NCBI GenBank assembly: GCA_017934525.1
Contig: JAGBJJ010000075.1
Coordinates: 1 to 64,000 of the forward strand
Direction: 5' to 3'
DNA from: Prevotella sp.
Lineage (GTDB): Bacteria > Bacteroidota > Bacteroidia > Bacteroidales > Bacteroidaceae
Length of the DNA: 64,000 nucleotides
A program made the translations under genes and the position numbers. Under the pieces are notes generated by a model, which saw nothing but the letters and a program-made list of their open reading frames with translations, did no database searches and was not told the origin of the DNA. Of this stretch, positions 33,246 to 42,702 are shown piece after piece; the stretch's first letter is position 1; each line of letters opens with the position of its first letter.

Positions 33246-34755
33246 ACACACCACCGGCGCCAGGGTAGCGCCCGGTAAAGAATTTCTTACCATTGCCGAC
33301 AACGATTCCCGTCGGCACTTCAGGGCTGACGGCCCGTCCCTGCACGTCGAACATGTGCATGGGGCGGGCCGTCAGGTTAAAAGGGACTGCAATGCCCAGA
33401 TAGTCGTCGTGGCCGTCGTAGCTGAGGTCTGCTTCATAGCGTCCGCCGGTGATGGTAGACAGCGACAGGTGGTAGTAGACGATGTCGTAGGCCTCTGTTT
33501 CTTTGTTGCCGTCGGTTCCGGTGCCTTGTCGGCCGTTGTCTTCCAGGAAGAGCCCCACATGTCCGTCGGTGAGCAGCTGCATGTCGGCATAAGCCGAGCA
33601 AAGCTGTGTCACCTGGTAGCCCTGCTGCCATGACGCTGCCAGCGAGGCGCCCGAGTCGTAGTCGGCAGGCGACGTCACCTCTTTATAGTAGAATCCTACG
33701 CCCTTGCGCCCGTAGTTGTTCTCCACATCGCGTATGCATTTCGTGTGGAAAGGCACGGTGGTCAGCATCACGTAGACATTTTTTCCGTCGGCCGTGCGGC
33801 GTGCTGGCACCAGAATAAAGGCACTGTTGCAGGCGTTGGCCATACCGGTGATACCCGACAGGGCCGTGCTCCACACACCCTCGCCTTTCTCCACATCGGT
33901 ATAGTGGAACACGTTAAAGTTCTTCTCGGCATAATCAGTGCCCTTGGTACCATTGTCGTCGCGCACCATGAGTGCTACGCTCCCGTCGGGCATCTCCTCT
34001 ACCTTGCCCTCCTCGTAGACGGTGCCTTCAGGAAACGCTTCGTCCATGCCCAGCAAGTGCCACTCACGGCCGAAGTCGTCGCTGTAGATGACCCCCGTGG
34101 AGTTGCCTCTCGAGGCAGTGCGCACGGGGAAGGCAGCATAGATGCGATAGTGTGAGCCCACCTTGATGTAGCGGCTCTGGCAGAGGCGTCCTGAGGTGAT
34201 GAAAATGGCTGTGGCGTCGCCGCCGAAGAGACCGTATATCTGATTGGTCAGCTCCTCGCCGTCGTCCCACGTCTGACCGTTGTCCTGACTGCGGAAACAG
34301 CCTATCTTGATGGGATTGGCAGCCGTAGAGGCGCCGTTGCTCACACAGCCGGCGGCACACATCAGCAGCACCTCGCCGCTTTCGCGGTCGGCCACGAGCG
34401 AGGCGTCGCCCATAGCGTATTTCCAGTTGGTGCGGCTCGAGCTGCGCTTACTCACCACCTGGTGGTCCGTCCACGTCAGGCCCATGTCGCTGCTGCGCTT
34501 ATACCAGAGCTCAATGCGGCTGGGGTTGGAGCCCACGCCCACGTCGCTCAAGCCGTAGCGGTAGTCAGCCACGCCGAGCAGGGCGCCGTCGCTGGTCTGC
34601 GCCAAGGCCGGGATGCGGTGAGAGGGAGCCGACGTGATGACGGGCTTGTCGGGACCGTCGAACACTGTGGTGCTGAAATCTTGAGCCAGGACCGACTGGC
34701 AGGCAAAGAGAGCCGTCAGGCTCAGCAGTGCGGAATAGAACGTATTCTTCATCAT
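33235..34755 (-). CDS. Exo-alpha-sialidase (GH33), secreted
   Basis: A 506-residue secreted glycosidase that should remove terminal sialic acids from glycoproteins. A signal peptide ends near SVLAQ (about residue 25). The RIP motif is HRIPA (46-50). Three Asp-boxes are visible: SSDMGLTW (88-95), SQDNGQTW (156-163) and SDDFGREW (225-232), marking the six-bladed propeller. The last 45 residues (MFDVQGRAVSPEVPTGIVV then NGKKFFTG) resemble the C-terminal modules common on surface proteins of Prevotella-like bacteria. A second ATG at 34752 is an equally good start. No sialic acid transporter or nan gene lies nearby, so this is a solitary enzyme here. Confidence 0.9.
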   Translation of the reverse strand: MMKNTFYSALLSLTALFACQSVLAQDFSTTVFDGPDKPVITSAPSHRIPALAQTSDGALLGVADYRYGLSDVGVGSNPSRIELWYKRSSDMGLTWTDHQVVSKRSSSRTNWKYAMGDASLVADRESGEVLLMCAAGCVSNGASTAANPIKIGCFRSQDNGQTWDDGEELTNQIYGLFGGDATAIFITSGRLCQSRYIKVGSHYRIYAAFPVRTASRGNSTGVIYSDDFGREWHLLGMDEAFPEGTVYEEGKVEEMPDGSVALMVRDDNGTKGTDYAEKNFNVFHYTDVEKGEGVWSTALSGITGMANACNSAFILVPARRTADGKNVYVMLTTVPFHTKCIRDVENNYGRKGVGFYYKEVTSPADYDSGASLAASWQQGYQVTQLCSAYADMQLLTDGHVGLFLEDNGRQGTGTDGNKETEAYDIVYYHLSLSTITGGRYEADLSYDGHDDYLGIAVPFNLTARPMHMFDVQGRAVSPEVPTGIVVGNGKKFFTGRYPGAGGVSTP

Positions 34756-34781
34756 GCGCTATGTTAGTTTGTTTTCGTGCA

Positions 34782-34789
34782 CAAAGATA
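34782..34789 (-). promoter_or_regulatory. -7 element of the sialidase gene
   Basis: CAAAGATA on the plus strand, TATCTTTG on the minus strand, about 26 bp upstream of the ATG at 34755. Confidence 0.7.
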
Positions 34790-34831
34790 CATATCTTTTT
34801 CCGTATAGCCAAGAAAAACCCATCATTTTCT

Positions 34832-34862
34832 TTTGTCATACCGAAATAAATTCTTAACTTTG
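34832..34862 (+). promoter_or_regulatory. Complete -33/-7 promoter of purD
   Basis: TTTG at 34832-34835 and TAACTTTG at 34855-34862 are separated by 19 bp, the ideal spacing for the Bacteroidota primary sigma factor. This is the clearest two-part promoter in the window. The leader to the ATG at 34892 would be about 22 nt. Confidence 0.8.
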
Positions 34863-34891
34863 CGCCGATTTTTTTTCTTTAAGTCAGAAGC

Positions 34892-36172
34892 ATGGGTGAA
34901 ATGAAAAGAATATTACTCTTGGGCAGCGGCGGCCGTGAGCACGCCCTGGCATGGAAGATAGCTCAGAGTGAGCGAGTTGAGGAACTTTTTGTGGCGCCGG
35001 GCAATCCCGGCACGGCCGAAGTGGGCGAGAATGTGGCGCTCAGTGCTGCCGACTTTGAGGCGGTGAAGGACTTCGTGGCCAGAGAAAACATTGACATGGT
35101 AGTGGTGGGACCTGAAGACCCGCTGGTGAAAGGTATCAGCGACGAGCTGAAAGCCGATGCCCGCACCAGTCATGTGGCTGTCATCGGCCCGTCGAAGGCG
35201 GGTGCTGTGCTCGAAGGGTCGAAAGATTTTGCCAAGGCTTTCATGCAGCGCCATGGCATACCCACAGCCCGCTACCAGACGTTCGACGGCGACCATCTGG
35301 CTGAGGGGCTGGCGTTCCTCGAGACGCTGCAGCCGCCATACGTGCTGAAGGCCGACGGCCTCTGCGCCGGCAAGGGCGTGCTCATACTTCCGACGCTGGA
35401 AGAGGCCCAGAAAGAGTTGCAGGAAATGCTGGGCGGTATGTTCGGCAATGCCTCGAGCCGCGTGGTCGTCGAGGAGTATCTCAGCGGCATCGAGTGCTCG
35501 GTCTTCGTGCTTACCGACGGCGAGCACTATCAGCTGCTGCCCGAAGCCAAAGATTATAAGCGCATCGGCGAGGGCGACACGGGGCTCAACACCGGCGGCA
35601 TGGGGTCGGTGTCGCCAGTGCCTTTCGCTACGAAAGAATGGATGCAGAAGGTGGAAGACCGCATCGTGCGCCCCACCGTGCTTGGCCTGAAAGAGGAGCA
35701 CATCGACTATAAAGGCTTCATCTTCTTCGGGCTTATCAACGTGGGCGGCAATCCCATGGTGATAGAATACAACTGCCGTATGGGCGACCCCGAGACAGAG
35801 ACCGTGATGCTGCGCCTGAAGAGCGACCTGGTGGACCTCTTCGAGGGTGTGGCACAGGGCGATCTCGACCGTCGTCACGTGGAATTCGACGAGCGCGCGG
35901 CTGTCTGCGTGATGCTTGTCAGCGGCGGCTATCCGCAGAGCTATCAGAAAGGCTATCCCATCAGCGGCATCGACCGTGTGGAGGGCAGCATCGTCTTCCA
36001 TGCCGGTACGAAGCTTGTCGATGGGCAGGTGGTCACTTCGGGCGGTCGCGTCATCGCAGTCTCGTCGTACGGAACAGACAAGGCCGAGGCCCTGGCCAAG
36101 TCGTTTGCTGAGGCCCAGAAGATAGAGTTCACCGATAAGTATTTCCGCCGTGACATCGGCGCCGACCTGTGA
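34892..36172 (+). CDS. purD: Phosphoribosylamine-glycine ligase (GARS)
   Basis: A 426-residue ATP-grasp enzyme of purine synthesis that joins glycine to phosphoribosylamine. The N-terminal [17 protein letters not shown] is the PurD start signature. Other elements are [11 protein letters not shown], the ATP-grasp lysine region [15 protein letters not shown] (about 151-165), and the metal-binding [10 protein letters not shown] near residue 290. An alternative start is the ATG at 34901, which gives the more usual MKRILLLG. The final codons overlap the next gene in a GTGA arrangement (36169-36172), so it heads a three-gene operon with two membrane proteins. Confidence 0.97.
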   Translation: MGEMKRILLLGSGGREHALAWKIAQSERVEELFVAPGNPGTAEVGENVALSAADFEAVKDFVARENIDMVVVGPEDPLVKGISDELKADARTSHVAVIGPSKAGAVLEGSKDFAKAFMQRHGIPTARYQTFDGDHLAEGLAFLETLQPPYVLKADGLCAGKGVLILPTLEEAQKELQEMLGGMFGNASSRVVVEEYLSGIECSVFVLTDGEHYQLLPEAKDYKRIGEGDTGLNTGGMGSVSPVPFATKEWMQKVEDRIVRPTVLGLKEEHIDYKGFIFFGLINVGGNPMVIEYNCRMGDPETETVMLRLKSDLVDLFEGVAQGDLDRRHVEFDERAAVCVMLVSGGYPQSYQKGYPISGIDRVEGSIVFHAGTKLVDGQVVTSGGRVIAVSSYGTDKAEALAKSFAEAQKIEFTDKYFRRDIGADL

Positions 36173-37113
36173 AGCGACTGCAGAATAGAATAGCTGAGAG
36201 CGGGTGGCTGCTGCCCTCTGTGGCCGTGGTCGGCATCGCGTCGGCGGCCATCAGCCTGCTGGGGCATCTAACCTCCCTGGAGGAATGGGCGTCGCTGCTG
36301 TGCTTTGCCATGTCGGCCTATATGATGGTTGAGATGAGTAATGCCAACGCCCTGCTGCGCGTGCGCAGTCGTATGGTCACCAGCACATTCGTCATGCTCT
36401 CGGTGTCGGCGGGCTTCCTGGTGGGACCTATCCCTCCGGTGCTCACGCAGCTGTCGTTTGTGGCGGCTGCGCTTATCCTTTTCACCACCTATCAGGACAA
36501 ACGGTCGGTGGGGCGTACTTTCTACTCCTTCCTCTTCGTAGGACTGGCCTCATGCACCTTCGTGCAAACCTTCTTCTTGATACCGGTGCTATGGGTGCTC
36601 ATGGCCACCCAGCTGCAGTCGCTCAGCTGGCGCACGTGGGCCGCCTCGGTGCTCGGTGTGGCCACACCCTATTGGCTCATGCTGCCCTGGCTCGTGCTTG
36701 AGGGCGACTTCACGCTGTGGACGGCCCATGCCCGGCGGCTTGTCACCTTCGCGCAGCCGTTCAGCTATGCGGGTATCAGCGTGGGGCAGGTGGCTGTGTT
36801 TGCCTTCACCATGCTGCTGTGCGTGGTGGGCATGGTGCATTTCTGGTCGCGCAGCTATGAAGACAAGATACGCATCCGGCTGCTCTACGGCTTCTTCAGC
36901 ACCATGTCGCTGCTGTGCGGCCTGCTGCTCGTGGTGCAGCCTCAGCATTTTGCCACGCTCATGCGCCTGCTGCTGGTGTTTGCCAGTCCGCTCGTAGCCC
37001 ATTTCTTTACCCACACATCGTCAAGACTCACAAATGTCTGCTTCGTGTTGGCCATTGCGGTGGCCATAGGCATCGCGGCACTCAACCTGCTGGGGCCTTC
37101 AGTTGCAATATGA
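36169..37113 (+). CDS. Polytopic membrane protein of unknown function
   Basis: A 314-residue protein I do not recognise by name. About eight to nine hydrophobic helices fill nearly the whole length, including [47 protein letters not shown] and [19 protein letters not shown]. Loops are short; a conserved-looking [11 protein letters not shown] loop lies near residue 108. The start is GTG, overlapping the purD stop by 4 bp, and its own stop overlaps the next ATG by 4 bp, so translation of all three is coupled. Membrane proteins of this size next to cell-wall or purine genes are known in Bacteroidales but uncharacterised. Confidence 0.75.
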   Translation: MKRLQNRIAESGWLLPSVAVVGIASAAISLLGHLTSLEEWASLLCFAMSAYMMVEMSNANALLRVRSRMVTSTFVMLSVSAGFLVGPIPPVLTQLSFVAAALILFTTYQDKRSVGRTFYSFLFVGLASCTFVQTFFLIPVLWVLMATQLQSLSWRTWAASVLGVATPYWLMLPWLVLEGDFTLWTAHARRLVTFAQPFSYAGISVGQVAVFAFTMLLCVVGMVHFWSRSYEDKIRIRLLYGFFSTMSLLCGLLLVVQPQHFATLMRLLLVFASPLVAHFFTHTSSRLTNVCFVLAIAVAIGIAALNLLGPSVAI

Positions 37114-37553
37114 CAGACCTGCTCATTCACTTTGGCTATTGGGGCATGATGGCCGCGGCTTTCCTCGCCGGCAGTTTCTTCCCCTTTAGCAGCGAGGCCG
37201 TCATGCTGGCCTTGATGGCTACGGGGCTCGACACCTGGCAGCTGGTGGTATATGGTACGGCAGGCAATGTGTTGGGCTCGGTGCTTAACTATTGTGTGGG
37301 GCGCATGGGGCGCATGGAGTGGATTGAGCACTATCTGTACGTCAAGCCCGAGAGTCTGCAGCGCGCCGAGCGATTCATGGCCAACAGAGGGGCCTGGATG
37401 GGCTTCTTCGCTTTTCTGCCAGTGCTGGGCTCTGCCATCACCATCGTGCTGGGACTCATGCGTGCCAACCCCCTCATCACGCTGCTCAGCATCACTTTGG
37501 GCAAGTTCCTGCGCTACCTGGTGCTGCTCTATGGAGCAGGGCTGGTGATTTAA
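37110..37553 (+). CDS. Small DedA/YqaA-type membrane protein
   Basis: A 147-residue inner-membrane protein matching the YqaA/SNARE-associated (VTT) group. It has the re-entrant hydrophobic stretch FLAGSFFPFSSEAVMLALMATG (about 18-39), then GTAGNVLGSVLNYCVGRMG (about 50-68), the amphipathic helix SLQRAERFMANRGAWMGFFAFLPVLGSAITIVLGL and KFLRYLVLLYGAGL at the end. The proline between two Phe residues and the G-x-x-x-G pattern are typical. DedA-type proteins are linked to lipid scrambling or membrane homeostasis; no substrate can be inferred. ATG overlaps the previous stop (ATGA at 37110-37113). Confidence 0.85.
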   Translation: MTDLLIHFGYWGMMAAAFLAGSFFPFSSEAVMLALMATGLDTWQLVVYGTAGNVLGSVLNYCVGRMGRMEWIEHYLYVKPESLQRAERFMANRGAWMGFFAFLPVLGSAITIVLGLMRANPLITLLSITLGKFLRYLVLLYGAGLVI

Positions 37554-37613
37554 AAAACATTAAGGATGTACAAATAAGTGGACTCCGACGCGGTGTATGT
37601 GGCAACTTTTTAT

Positions 37614-37752
37614 TACCTTTGCAGTCGCATTAGCCCCTTGTGTATGGGGTGGGGTCTGAACAGACGCAGACCTGTCATATGAACAATAACCCTAAAAAAG
37701 GGCGGATACGTCTGTTCTGCCCCCGATTCCCCGCCACTGGGGGAAAAAAGAG
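37614..37752 (+). promoter_or_regulatory. Promoter and structured leader of the DUF2723 gene
   Basis: TACCTTTG at 37614-37621 is the -7 element. The leader of about 125 nt ends in a hairpin, TTCCCC (37727-37732) with GGGGAA (37740-37745), 7 bp before the ATG at 37753. A purine-rich GGGGGAAAAAAGAG tract covers the stem's 3' arm, so the hairpin could mask the initiation region. A looser GGGC/GCCC pairing lies at about 37700-37724. Confidence 0.5.
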
Positions 37753-40700
37753 ATGAAACAATTCCGTCTTGTGGACAACATCGTGGGCTGGTTGACATTT
37801 CTGATTGCAGCCTTCGTGTACTGTTCCACCATTGAGCCGACAGCCTCGTTTTGGGACTGTCCTGAGTTTATTGACACGGGTTACAAACTGCAGATTGGCC
37901 ATCCGCCTGGTGCGCCTTTCTTCATGTTGACAGCAAATCTGTTCTCGCAGTTTGCCAGCGATCCGACGCAGGTGGCCCGCATGGTGAACATGATGAGCGC
38001 CCTGCTGTCGGCCACGTGTATCTTGTTCCTTTTCTGGACCATCACCCATCTGGTGCGGCGCCTGCTCATCGACCGCTGGGAAGAGCTCAGTCTGGCCAAG
38101 ATGGTGGCCATCGAGGCCTCAGGTCTGGTGGGAGCACTCATCTATACGTTTAGCGACACGTTCTGGTTCTCGGCTGTCGAGGGCGAAGTCTATGCCTACT
38201 CGTCGGCCTTCACTGCCGTGGTGTTCTGGCTGATTCTCAAGTGGGAGGACCAGGCCGACCAGCCGCACAGCGACCGCTGGCTGGTGCTCATCATGTATAT
38301 GACGGGACTCAGCATCGGCGTTCACCTGCTCAACCTGCTCTGTCTGCCGGCCATCGTGCTTGTATGGTACTACAAGCGCTTCCCGCAGGCCAACCTGAAG
38401 GGGTCGCTCGTGGCGCTCTTCGTGTCGTTTGTCATCTTGGCCGCAGTGCTCTATGGCGTGGTGCCCGGCATCATCACCGTGGGAGGTTGGTTCGAACTGT
38501 TGTTCGTCAATGTGTTTGGCATGTCGTTCAACACGGGACTCTACGTCTATATCGTGCTTCTCGTGGCTGCCGTGCTGTGGGCTATCTATGAAACGCAGAA
38601 CGCCACCGACCTCAACTTGAAGCGGCAGAATATAGCCTTCTTGCTGGCCTTCGCCCTGCTGGGCGTGCCTTTCTATGGCTATGGCTTCTGGGCCGTGGTC
38701 ATCGGGATACTGGTGCTTGCCGTGGTGGGCTGGATTCTCTTCCGCAAGAACAAACAGCAGCCGCTGGTTTCTCCGCGCCTGAAGAATACTGCACTGCTCT
38801 GCATGCTGATGCTCATGATTGGTTACTCAACGTATGCCGTCATCGTCATCCGCTCGGCTGCCAACACACCTATGGACCAGAATTCGCCTGAGGATATCTT
38901 TACTTTGGGCAACTATCTGAGCCGCGACCAGTATGGCTACCGCCCACTGATTTGGGGCCAGGCTTACTCCTCAGAGTATCTGGTCAACAATGAGGGCCGC
39001 ATCGTCATGGATGAGGGCGCTCCTATCTACCAGCGTCGCGAGAAGGCATCGCCCGATGAGCCCGACCGCTACTTCATCGTGTCAACTAAAGATAAGGCCC
39101 GCTATGCGCAGAATATGCTCTTCCCGCGCATGTACAGTCCTGATCCGCGCCATGTGCGCGACTACGAGAGCTGGCTGGGAGGCATCACGGGCAATCAGCG
39201 CCCGTCGAACTACCGTCAGGGCGAGACGGTCACCATACCTACGCAGGGTGAGAACCTGCGCTTCTTCCTCAGCTACCAGTGTAACTTCATGTACTGGCGC
39301 TATTTCATGTGGAACTTTGCTGGGCGCCAGAACGGCCTGCAGGGAAATGGCGAACTGGAGAAGGGCAACTGGATTACCGGCATACCTTTCATCGACAACG
39401 CCCGTCTGGGCGACCAGTCGCTGCTGCCTGACGAGCTGAAGCAGAACAAAGGTCACAACGTGTTCTATTGCCTGCCGCTCATCCTGGGACTTATCGGCAT
39501 CTTCTGGCAGTCGCTGATGCGTTCGCAGAAAGGTATCAAACAGTTCTGGGTGGTATTCTTCCTCTTCTTCATGACGGGTCTGGCCATCGTGCTCTATCTG
39601 AACCAGACGCCTGAGCAGCCCCGCGAGCGCGACTATGCCTATGCAGGTTCGTTCTATGCCTACGCCATCTGGTGCGGCATGGGTGTGGCAGCCATCATCT
39701 CGCTGCTCACAAAGAACTTCAAGCGTGGCGCCCTGGCTGTGGCAGCGCTGGCCTCGGCAATATGTCTGCTGGTGCCTGTGCAGATGGCTTCACAGACGTG
39801 GGACGACCACGACCGCAGCGGTCGCTTCACCTGTCGTGACTTCGGCCAGAACTACCTGATGTCGATGCAGCAGGAGGGCAACCCCATTATTTTCACTAAT
39901 GGCGACAACGATACCTTCCCGCTTTGGTATAATATGGATGTGGAAGGCGTGCGCACGGATACACGTGTGTGCAACCTTTCGTATCTGCAGACCGACTGGT
40001 ATATCGACCAGATGCGCCGTCCGGCTTACGACTCGCCGGGACTGCCCATCACGTGGAGCCGACTGGAATACTGCTCTGGCACCAACGAGACGGTGCAGGT
40101 AGAGCCAAGGCTCAAGGGCGAGGTGATAAAGTATTATCAGGAGCGCCCGGACGAGGCGCGCCAGCAGTTCGGCGACGAGCCGTTTGAGCTGAAGAACATT
40201 CTGAAGTACTGGGTGCGCTCAAAGAACAAGGAGCTGCAAGTCATACCTACCGATACCGTCTATATGACCATCGACAAGGAGGCTGTGCGCCGTAGCGGCA
40301 TGATGATGCAGAGCGACTCTATACCCGACCGCATGGTCATCTCGCTCAAGGGCCTCAACTATCTCGACAAGAGCAAACTGATGATGCTCGAACTGATTGC
40401 CGAGTCGAACTGGGAGCGTCCTATCTATGTGGCTTACACCGTTGGGCAGGAAAACTATATGAACCTGGGCGACAACTTCGTGCAGGAAGGTCTGGCCAAC
40501 CGTATCACGCCCTTCACTACCAATATTGATGGGCGCCCTGTCAGTGGCATGACCGACTTCGACACAGAGAAGACCTACGACAACGTGATGAATCGCTTCA
40601 AGTTCGGCGGTATCAATGCTAAAGGCATCTACCTCGACGAGACCGTCATGCGTATGTGCTTCACCCATCGACGTCTGCTGGTGAAACTTGCCACCCAGCT

Positions 40701-41085
40701 GGTGCTCGAAGGCAAGAATGACAAGGCTGCTGCCGTGCTGGAGCGGTGCGAGAAAGAGATTCCTACTTACAATGTGCCTCACGATTTCCAATGCAACTCT
40801 GTTGAGATGGCACGTGTATATCATGTGTTGGGAAAGAAAGAAAAAGCTATGGAGGTGGTTGACGACCTGTGGAAGAAGTCGTCGCAGTATCTTAACTATT
40901 ACACCTCGCTTGACACACGTTCTTTCAAGAATTCGGAACAGAGCTGCCGTGTGCACCTCTATGTGCTGAATGCCTTGGTTGAGCTTCTTGAAAGCATCGA
41001 CCCCGAGCTGCAGCAGAAATACTTGGCTGAAGAGCATGCACTCATTCAGCGGTATATGAGCAAGGGCGGCACTCTTGGATATTAA
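37753..41085 (+). CDS. DUF2723 protein, GT-C-like glycosyltransferase
   Basis: An 1110-residue membrane protein. The N-terminal 370 residues have about nine to ten helices with the DUF2723 signature TASFWDCPEFIDTGYKLQIGHPPGAPFFML (about 31-60), an acidic first-loop motif recalling GT-C protein mannosyltransferases. More helices occur near 580-690. The C-terminal 400 residues are soluble and contain DNDTFPLWY (about residue 720) and a TPR-like helical end. Members are thought to transfer sugars from polyprenyl donors at the outer face of the inner membrane; the acceptor is unknown. It is followed 15 bp later by a polysaccharide deacetylase, supporting a glycan role. Confidence 0.88.
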   Translation: MKQFRLVDNIVGWLTFLIAAFVYCSTIEPTASFWDCPEFIDTGYKLQIGHPPGAPFFMLTANLFSQFASDPTQVARMVNMMSALLSATCILFLFWTITHLVRRLLIDRWEELSLAKMVAIEASGLVGALIYTFSDTFWFSAVEGEVYAYSSAFTAVVFWLILKWEDQADQPHSDRWLVLIMYMTGLSIGVHLLNLLCLPAIVLVWYYKRFPQANLKGSLVALFVSFVILAAVLYGVVPGIITVGGWFELLFVNVFGMSFNTGLYVYIVLLVAAVLWAIYETQNATDLNLKRQNIAFLLAFALLGVPFYGYGFWAVVIGILVLAVVGWILFRKNKQQPLVSPRLKNTALLCMLMLMIGYSTYAVIVIRSAANTPMDQNSPEDIFTLGNYLSRDQYGYRPLIWGQAYSSEYLVNNEGRIVMDEGAPIYQRREKASPDEPDRYFIVSTKDKARYAQNMLFPRMYSPDPRHVRDYESWLGGITGNQRPSNYRQGETVTIPTQGENLRFFLSYQCNFMYWRYFMWNFAGRQNGLQGNGELEKGNWITGIPFIDNARLGDQSLLPDELKQNKGHNVFYCLPLILGLIGIFWQSLMRSQKGIKQFWVVFFLFFMTGLAIVLYLNQTPEQPRERDYAYAGSFYAYAIWCGMGVAAIISLLTKNFKRGALAVAALASAICLLVPVQMASQTWDDHDRSGRFTCRDFGQNYLMSMQQEGNPIIFTNGDNDTFPLWYNMDVEGVRTDTRVCNLSYLQTDWYIDQMRRPAYDSPGLPITWSRLEYCSGTNETVQVEPRLKGEVIKYYQERPDEARQQFGDEPFELKNILKYWVRSKNKELQVIPTDTVYMTIDKEAVRRSGMMMQSDSIPDRMVISLKGLNYLDKSKLMMLELIAESNWERPIYVAYTVGQENYMNLGDNFVQEGLANRITPFTTNIDGRPVSGMTDFDTEKTYDNVMNRFKFGGINAKGIYLDETVMRMCFTHRRLLVKLATQLVLEGKNDKAAAVLERCEKEIPTYNVPHDFQCNSVEMARVYHVLGKKEKAMEVVDDLWKKSSQYLNYYTSLDTRSFKNSEQSCRVHLYVLNALVELLESIDPELQQKYLAEEHALIQRYMSKGGTLGY

Positions 41086-41100
41086 ACTGACTGCCTGCGG

Positions 41101-41712
41101 ATGATAATAGAACAACCAGCCATCTACCTGCGCTGGCTCTATCCCAGGGCCTATTGGCGAATGGACCGTCGACAACGTGCGGTATATCTCACGTTTGACG
41201 ACGGCCCCATACCTGAGGCAACTCCGTTTATCCTCGACACACTGGCGCATTACGGCGTCAAGGCCACTTTCTTCATGGTGGGCGATAATGTCAGGAAGTA
41301 TCCAGACCTTTACCAGCGGATACGGGCTGAAGGGCATCAGGTGGGCAACCACACGCATAACCACATCAGTGGCTTCCGCCATTCGCTGCACGACTATAGC
41401 TACAACGTGGAGAAGGCCAACGCCTACATACACAGCCATTATGTGCGCCCGCCGCACGGATGGATGAGGCTCGACCAGTATGCATGGCTCAGCAGAAAAT
41501 ATAAAATAGTGATGTGGGACGTTGTTACTCGTGACTATTCGAAATGGATGACGGGTGAGGATGTGTTGCGCAATGTGAAACGCTACACCCGACCAGGATC
41601 TATTATCACCTTCCACGACTCACTGAAGTCTATCGACAAGTTGCGCTATGCATTGCCGGCCAGTATTGAATGGTTGAAATCCGAAGGTTATGAATTCCGC
41701 ATTTTCCAGTAG
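41101..41712 (+). CDS. Polysaccharide deacetylase (NodB domain)
   Basis: A 203-residue carbohydrate esterase family 4-type protein with a complete NodB core. Visible are TFDDGP (31-36, metal and catalytic Asp), the H-x-x-x-H zinc site NHTHNH (H84, H88), RPPHG (116-120), then the distal WDVVTRDY and ITFHDS with its catalytic His. There is no signal peptide, so it may act in the cytoplasm or on membrane-linked precursors. It deacetylates N-acetylated sugars in peptidoglycan or glycans; which one is unknown. It follows DUF2723 by 15 bp and overlaps queG by 23 bp. Confidence 0.92.
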   Translation: MIIEQPAIYLRWLYPRAYWRMDRRQRAVYLTFDDGPIPEATPFILDTLAHYGVKATFFMVGDNVRKYPDLYQRIRAEGHQVGNHTHNHISGFRHSLHDYSYNVEKANAYIHSHYVRPPHGWMRLDQYAWLSRKYKIVMWDVVTRDYSKWMTGEDVLRNVKRYTRPGSIITFHDSLKSIDKLRYALPASIEWLKSEGYEFRIFQ

Positions 41713-42622
41713 CAGATTGAAAGCCGAGGCCATTCGTCTCGGCTTTTTTGCATGTGGCATTGCAAAGGCGGAGCCTGTTGATGCCGACACGGCCATGTAC
41801 TATAGGCAGTGGATGGCGGCCGGTGGGCATGCCGACATGCAGTATCTTGCCGACCATGTAGATAAACGTCTGGACCCAACCTTGCTTTTGCCTGGGGCGC
41901 GCAGCATTGTTGTGGTGGCCATGAGCTATGCACCGGCCTGCCGATTGCCTGACGGCGAGTATCAGATTGCTGCCTATGCGCTGGGCCTTGACTACCACGG
42001 CGTGATAAAGCAGCGTTTGCGCCAGTTGGCAACCTTGCTGACTGATACAACCGACGACCTTAAGCTCTGCGTTGACACAGTGCCCATCCTTGAGCGCTAC
42101 TGGGCGGCGAAGGCTGGCATCGGCTTCATCGGACGTAATCGCCAGCTTATCATTCCCGGTGGCGGTTCGATGTTCTTTCTTGGAGAAATCGTCACCACGG
42201 CACTTTCTGACCATTACGATGCACCTCTCAGCCAGCATTGCGGACGTTGCAGACGCTGCATCGACCACTGTCCTACGGGAGCGCTCGCCTCCGATTTTTT
42301 CAACTCAGAGCGTTGTCTCTCTTACCAGACAATAGAGAACCGCGGACCGCTCGACCCCATGGCAGCCGATAAGCTTGGCGACTGCATCTACGGGTGCGAC
42401 CGCTGTCAGCAGGTATGTCCTTGGAACAGCAATCCCTTGCTTTCTAAAGAAAAGGCTTTTCAGCCGTCGGAGGCGCTGCTTGCCATGAGACGCAGTGACT
42501 GGGAGCAGCTGACTGTCGACGAATATCGTCGTCTGTTTAAAGGAACGGCTGTAAAGCGCGCAAAATATGAAGGACTGATGCGCAATATACGGGCTGCAGC
42601 CGAAAAGCCAGTCGATAAATGA
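41690..42622 (+). CDS. queG: Epoxyqueuosine reductase
   Basis: A 310-residue cobalamin-dependent iron-sulfur enzyme that reduces epoxyqueuosine to queuosine in tRNA. The catalytic-domain markers are VVVAMSYAP, DYHGVIKQRL, CVDTVPILERYWAAKAGIGFIGRNRQLIIPGGGSMFFLGEI, and the two ferredoxin-type 4Fe-4S clusters CGRCRRCIDHCP (about 184-195) and CDRCQQVCP (about 240-248). Length fits the Bacteroidota form without the C-terminal HEAT repeats of E. coli QueG. The start overlaps the deacetylase gene by 23 bp. A strong terminator follows its stop. Confidence 0.95.
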   Translation: MNSAFSSSRLKAEAIRLGFFACGIAKAEPVDADTAMYYRQWMAAGGHADMQYLADHVDKRLDPTLLLPGARSIVVVAMSYAPACRLPDGEYQIAAYALGLDYHGVIKQRLRQLATLLTDTTDDLKLCVDTVPILERYWAAKAGIGFIGRNRQLIIPGGGSMFFLGEIVTTALSDHYDAPLSQHCGRCRRCIDHCPTGALASDFFNSERCLSYQTIENRGPLDPMAADKLGDCIYGCDRCQQVCPWNSNPLLSKEKAFQPSEALLAMRRSDWEQLTVDEYRRLFKGTAVKRAKYEGLMRNIRAAAEKPVDK

Positions 42623-42627
42623 AAATG

Positions 42628-42676
42628 AAAAGGCTTGCCCACGTCAGGCAAAATAACGACGTGGCAAGCCTTTTTT
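42628..42676. terminator. Bidirectional terminator between queG and the S9 gene
   Basis: AAAAGGCTTGCC plus ACGTC (42628-42645) pairs with GACGT plus GGCAAGCCTTTT (42658-42674), with one bulged C. TTTTTT follows on the plus strand, and the minus strand also ends in TTTTCATTTTC. It serves both convergent genes. Confidence 0.92.
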
Positions 42677-42702
42677 CCTGTCTTGCGAAAATACAGTCTG
42701 TA

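Noticed and set aside
40219..41616. A 465-codon minus-strand frame opposite the DUF2723 and deacetylase genes.
   Set aside because: It crosses the boundary of two well-supported genes and has no recognisable domain.
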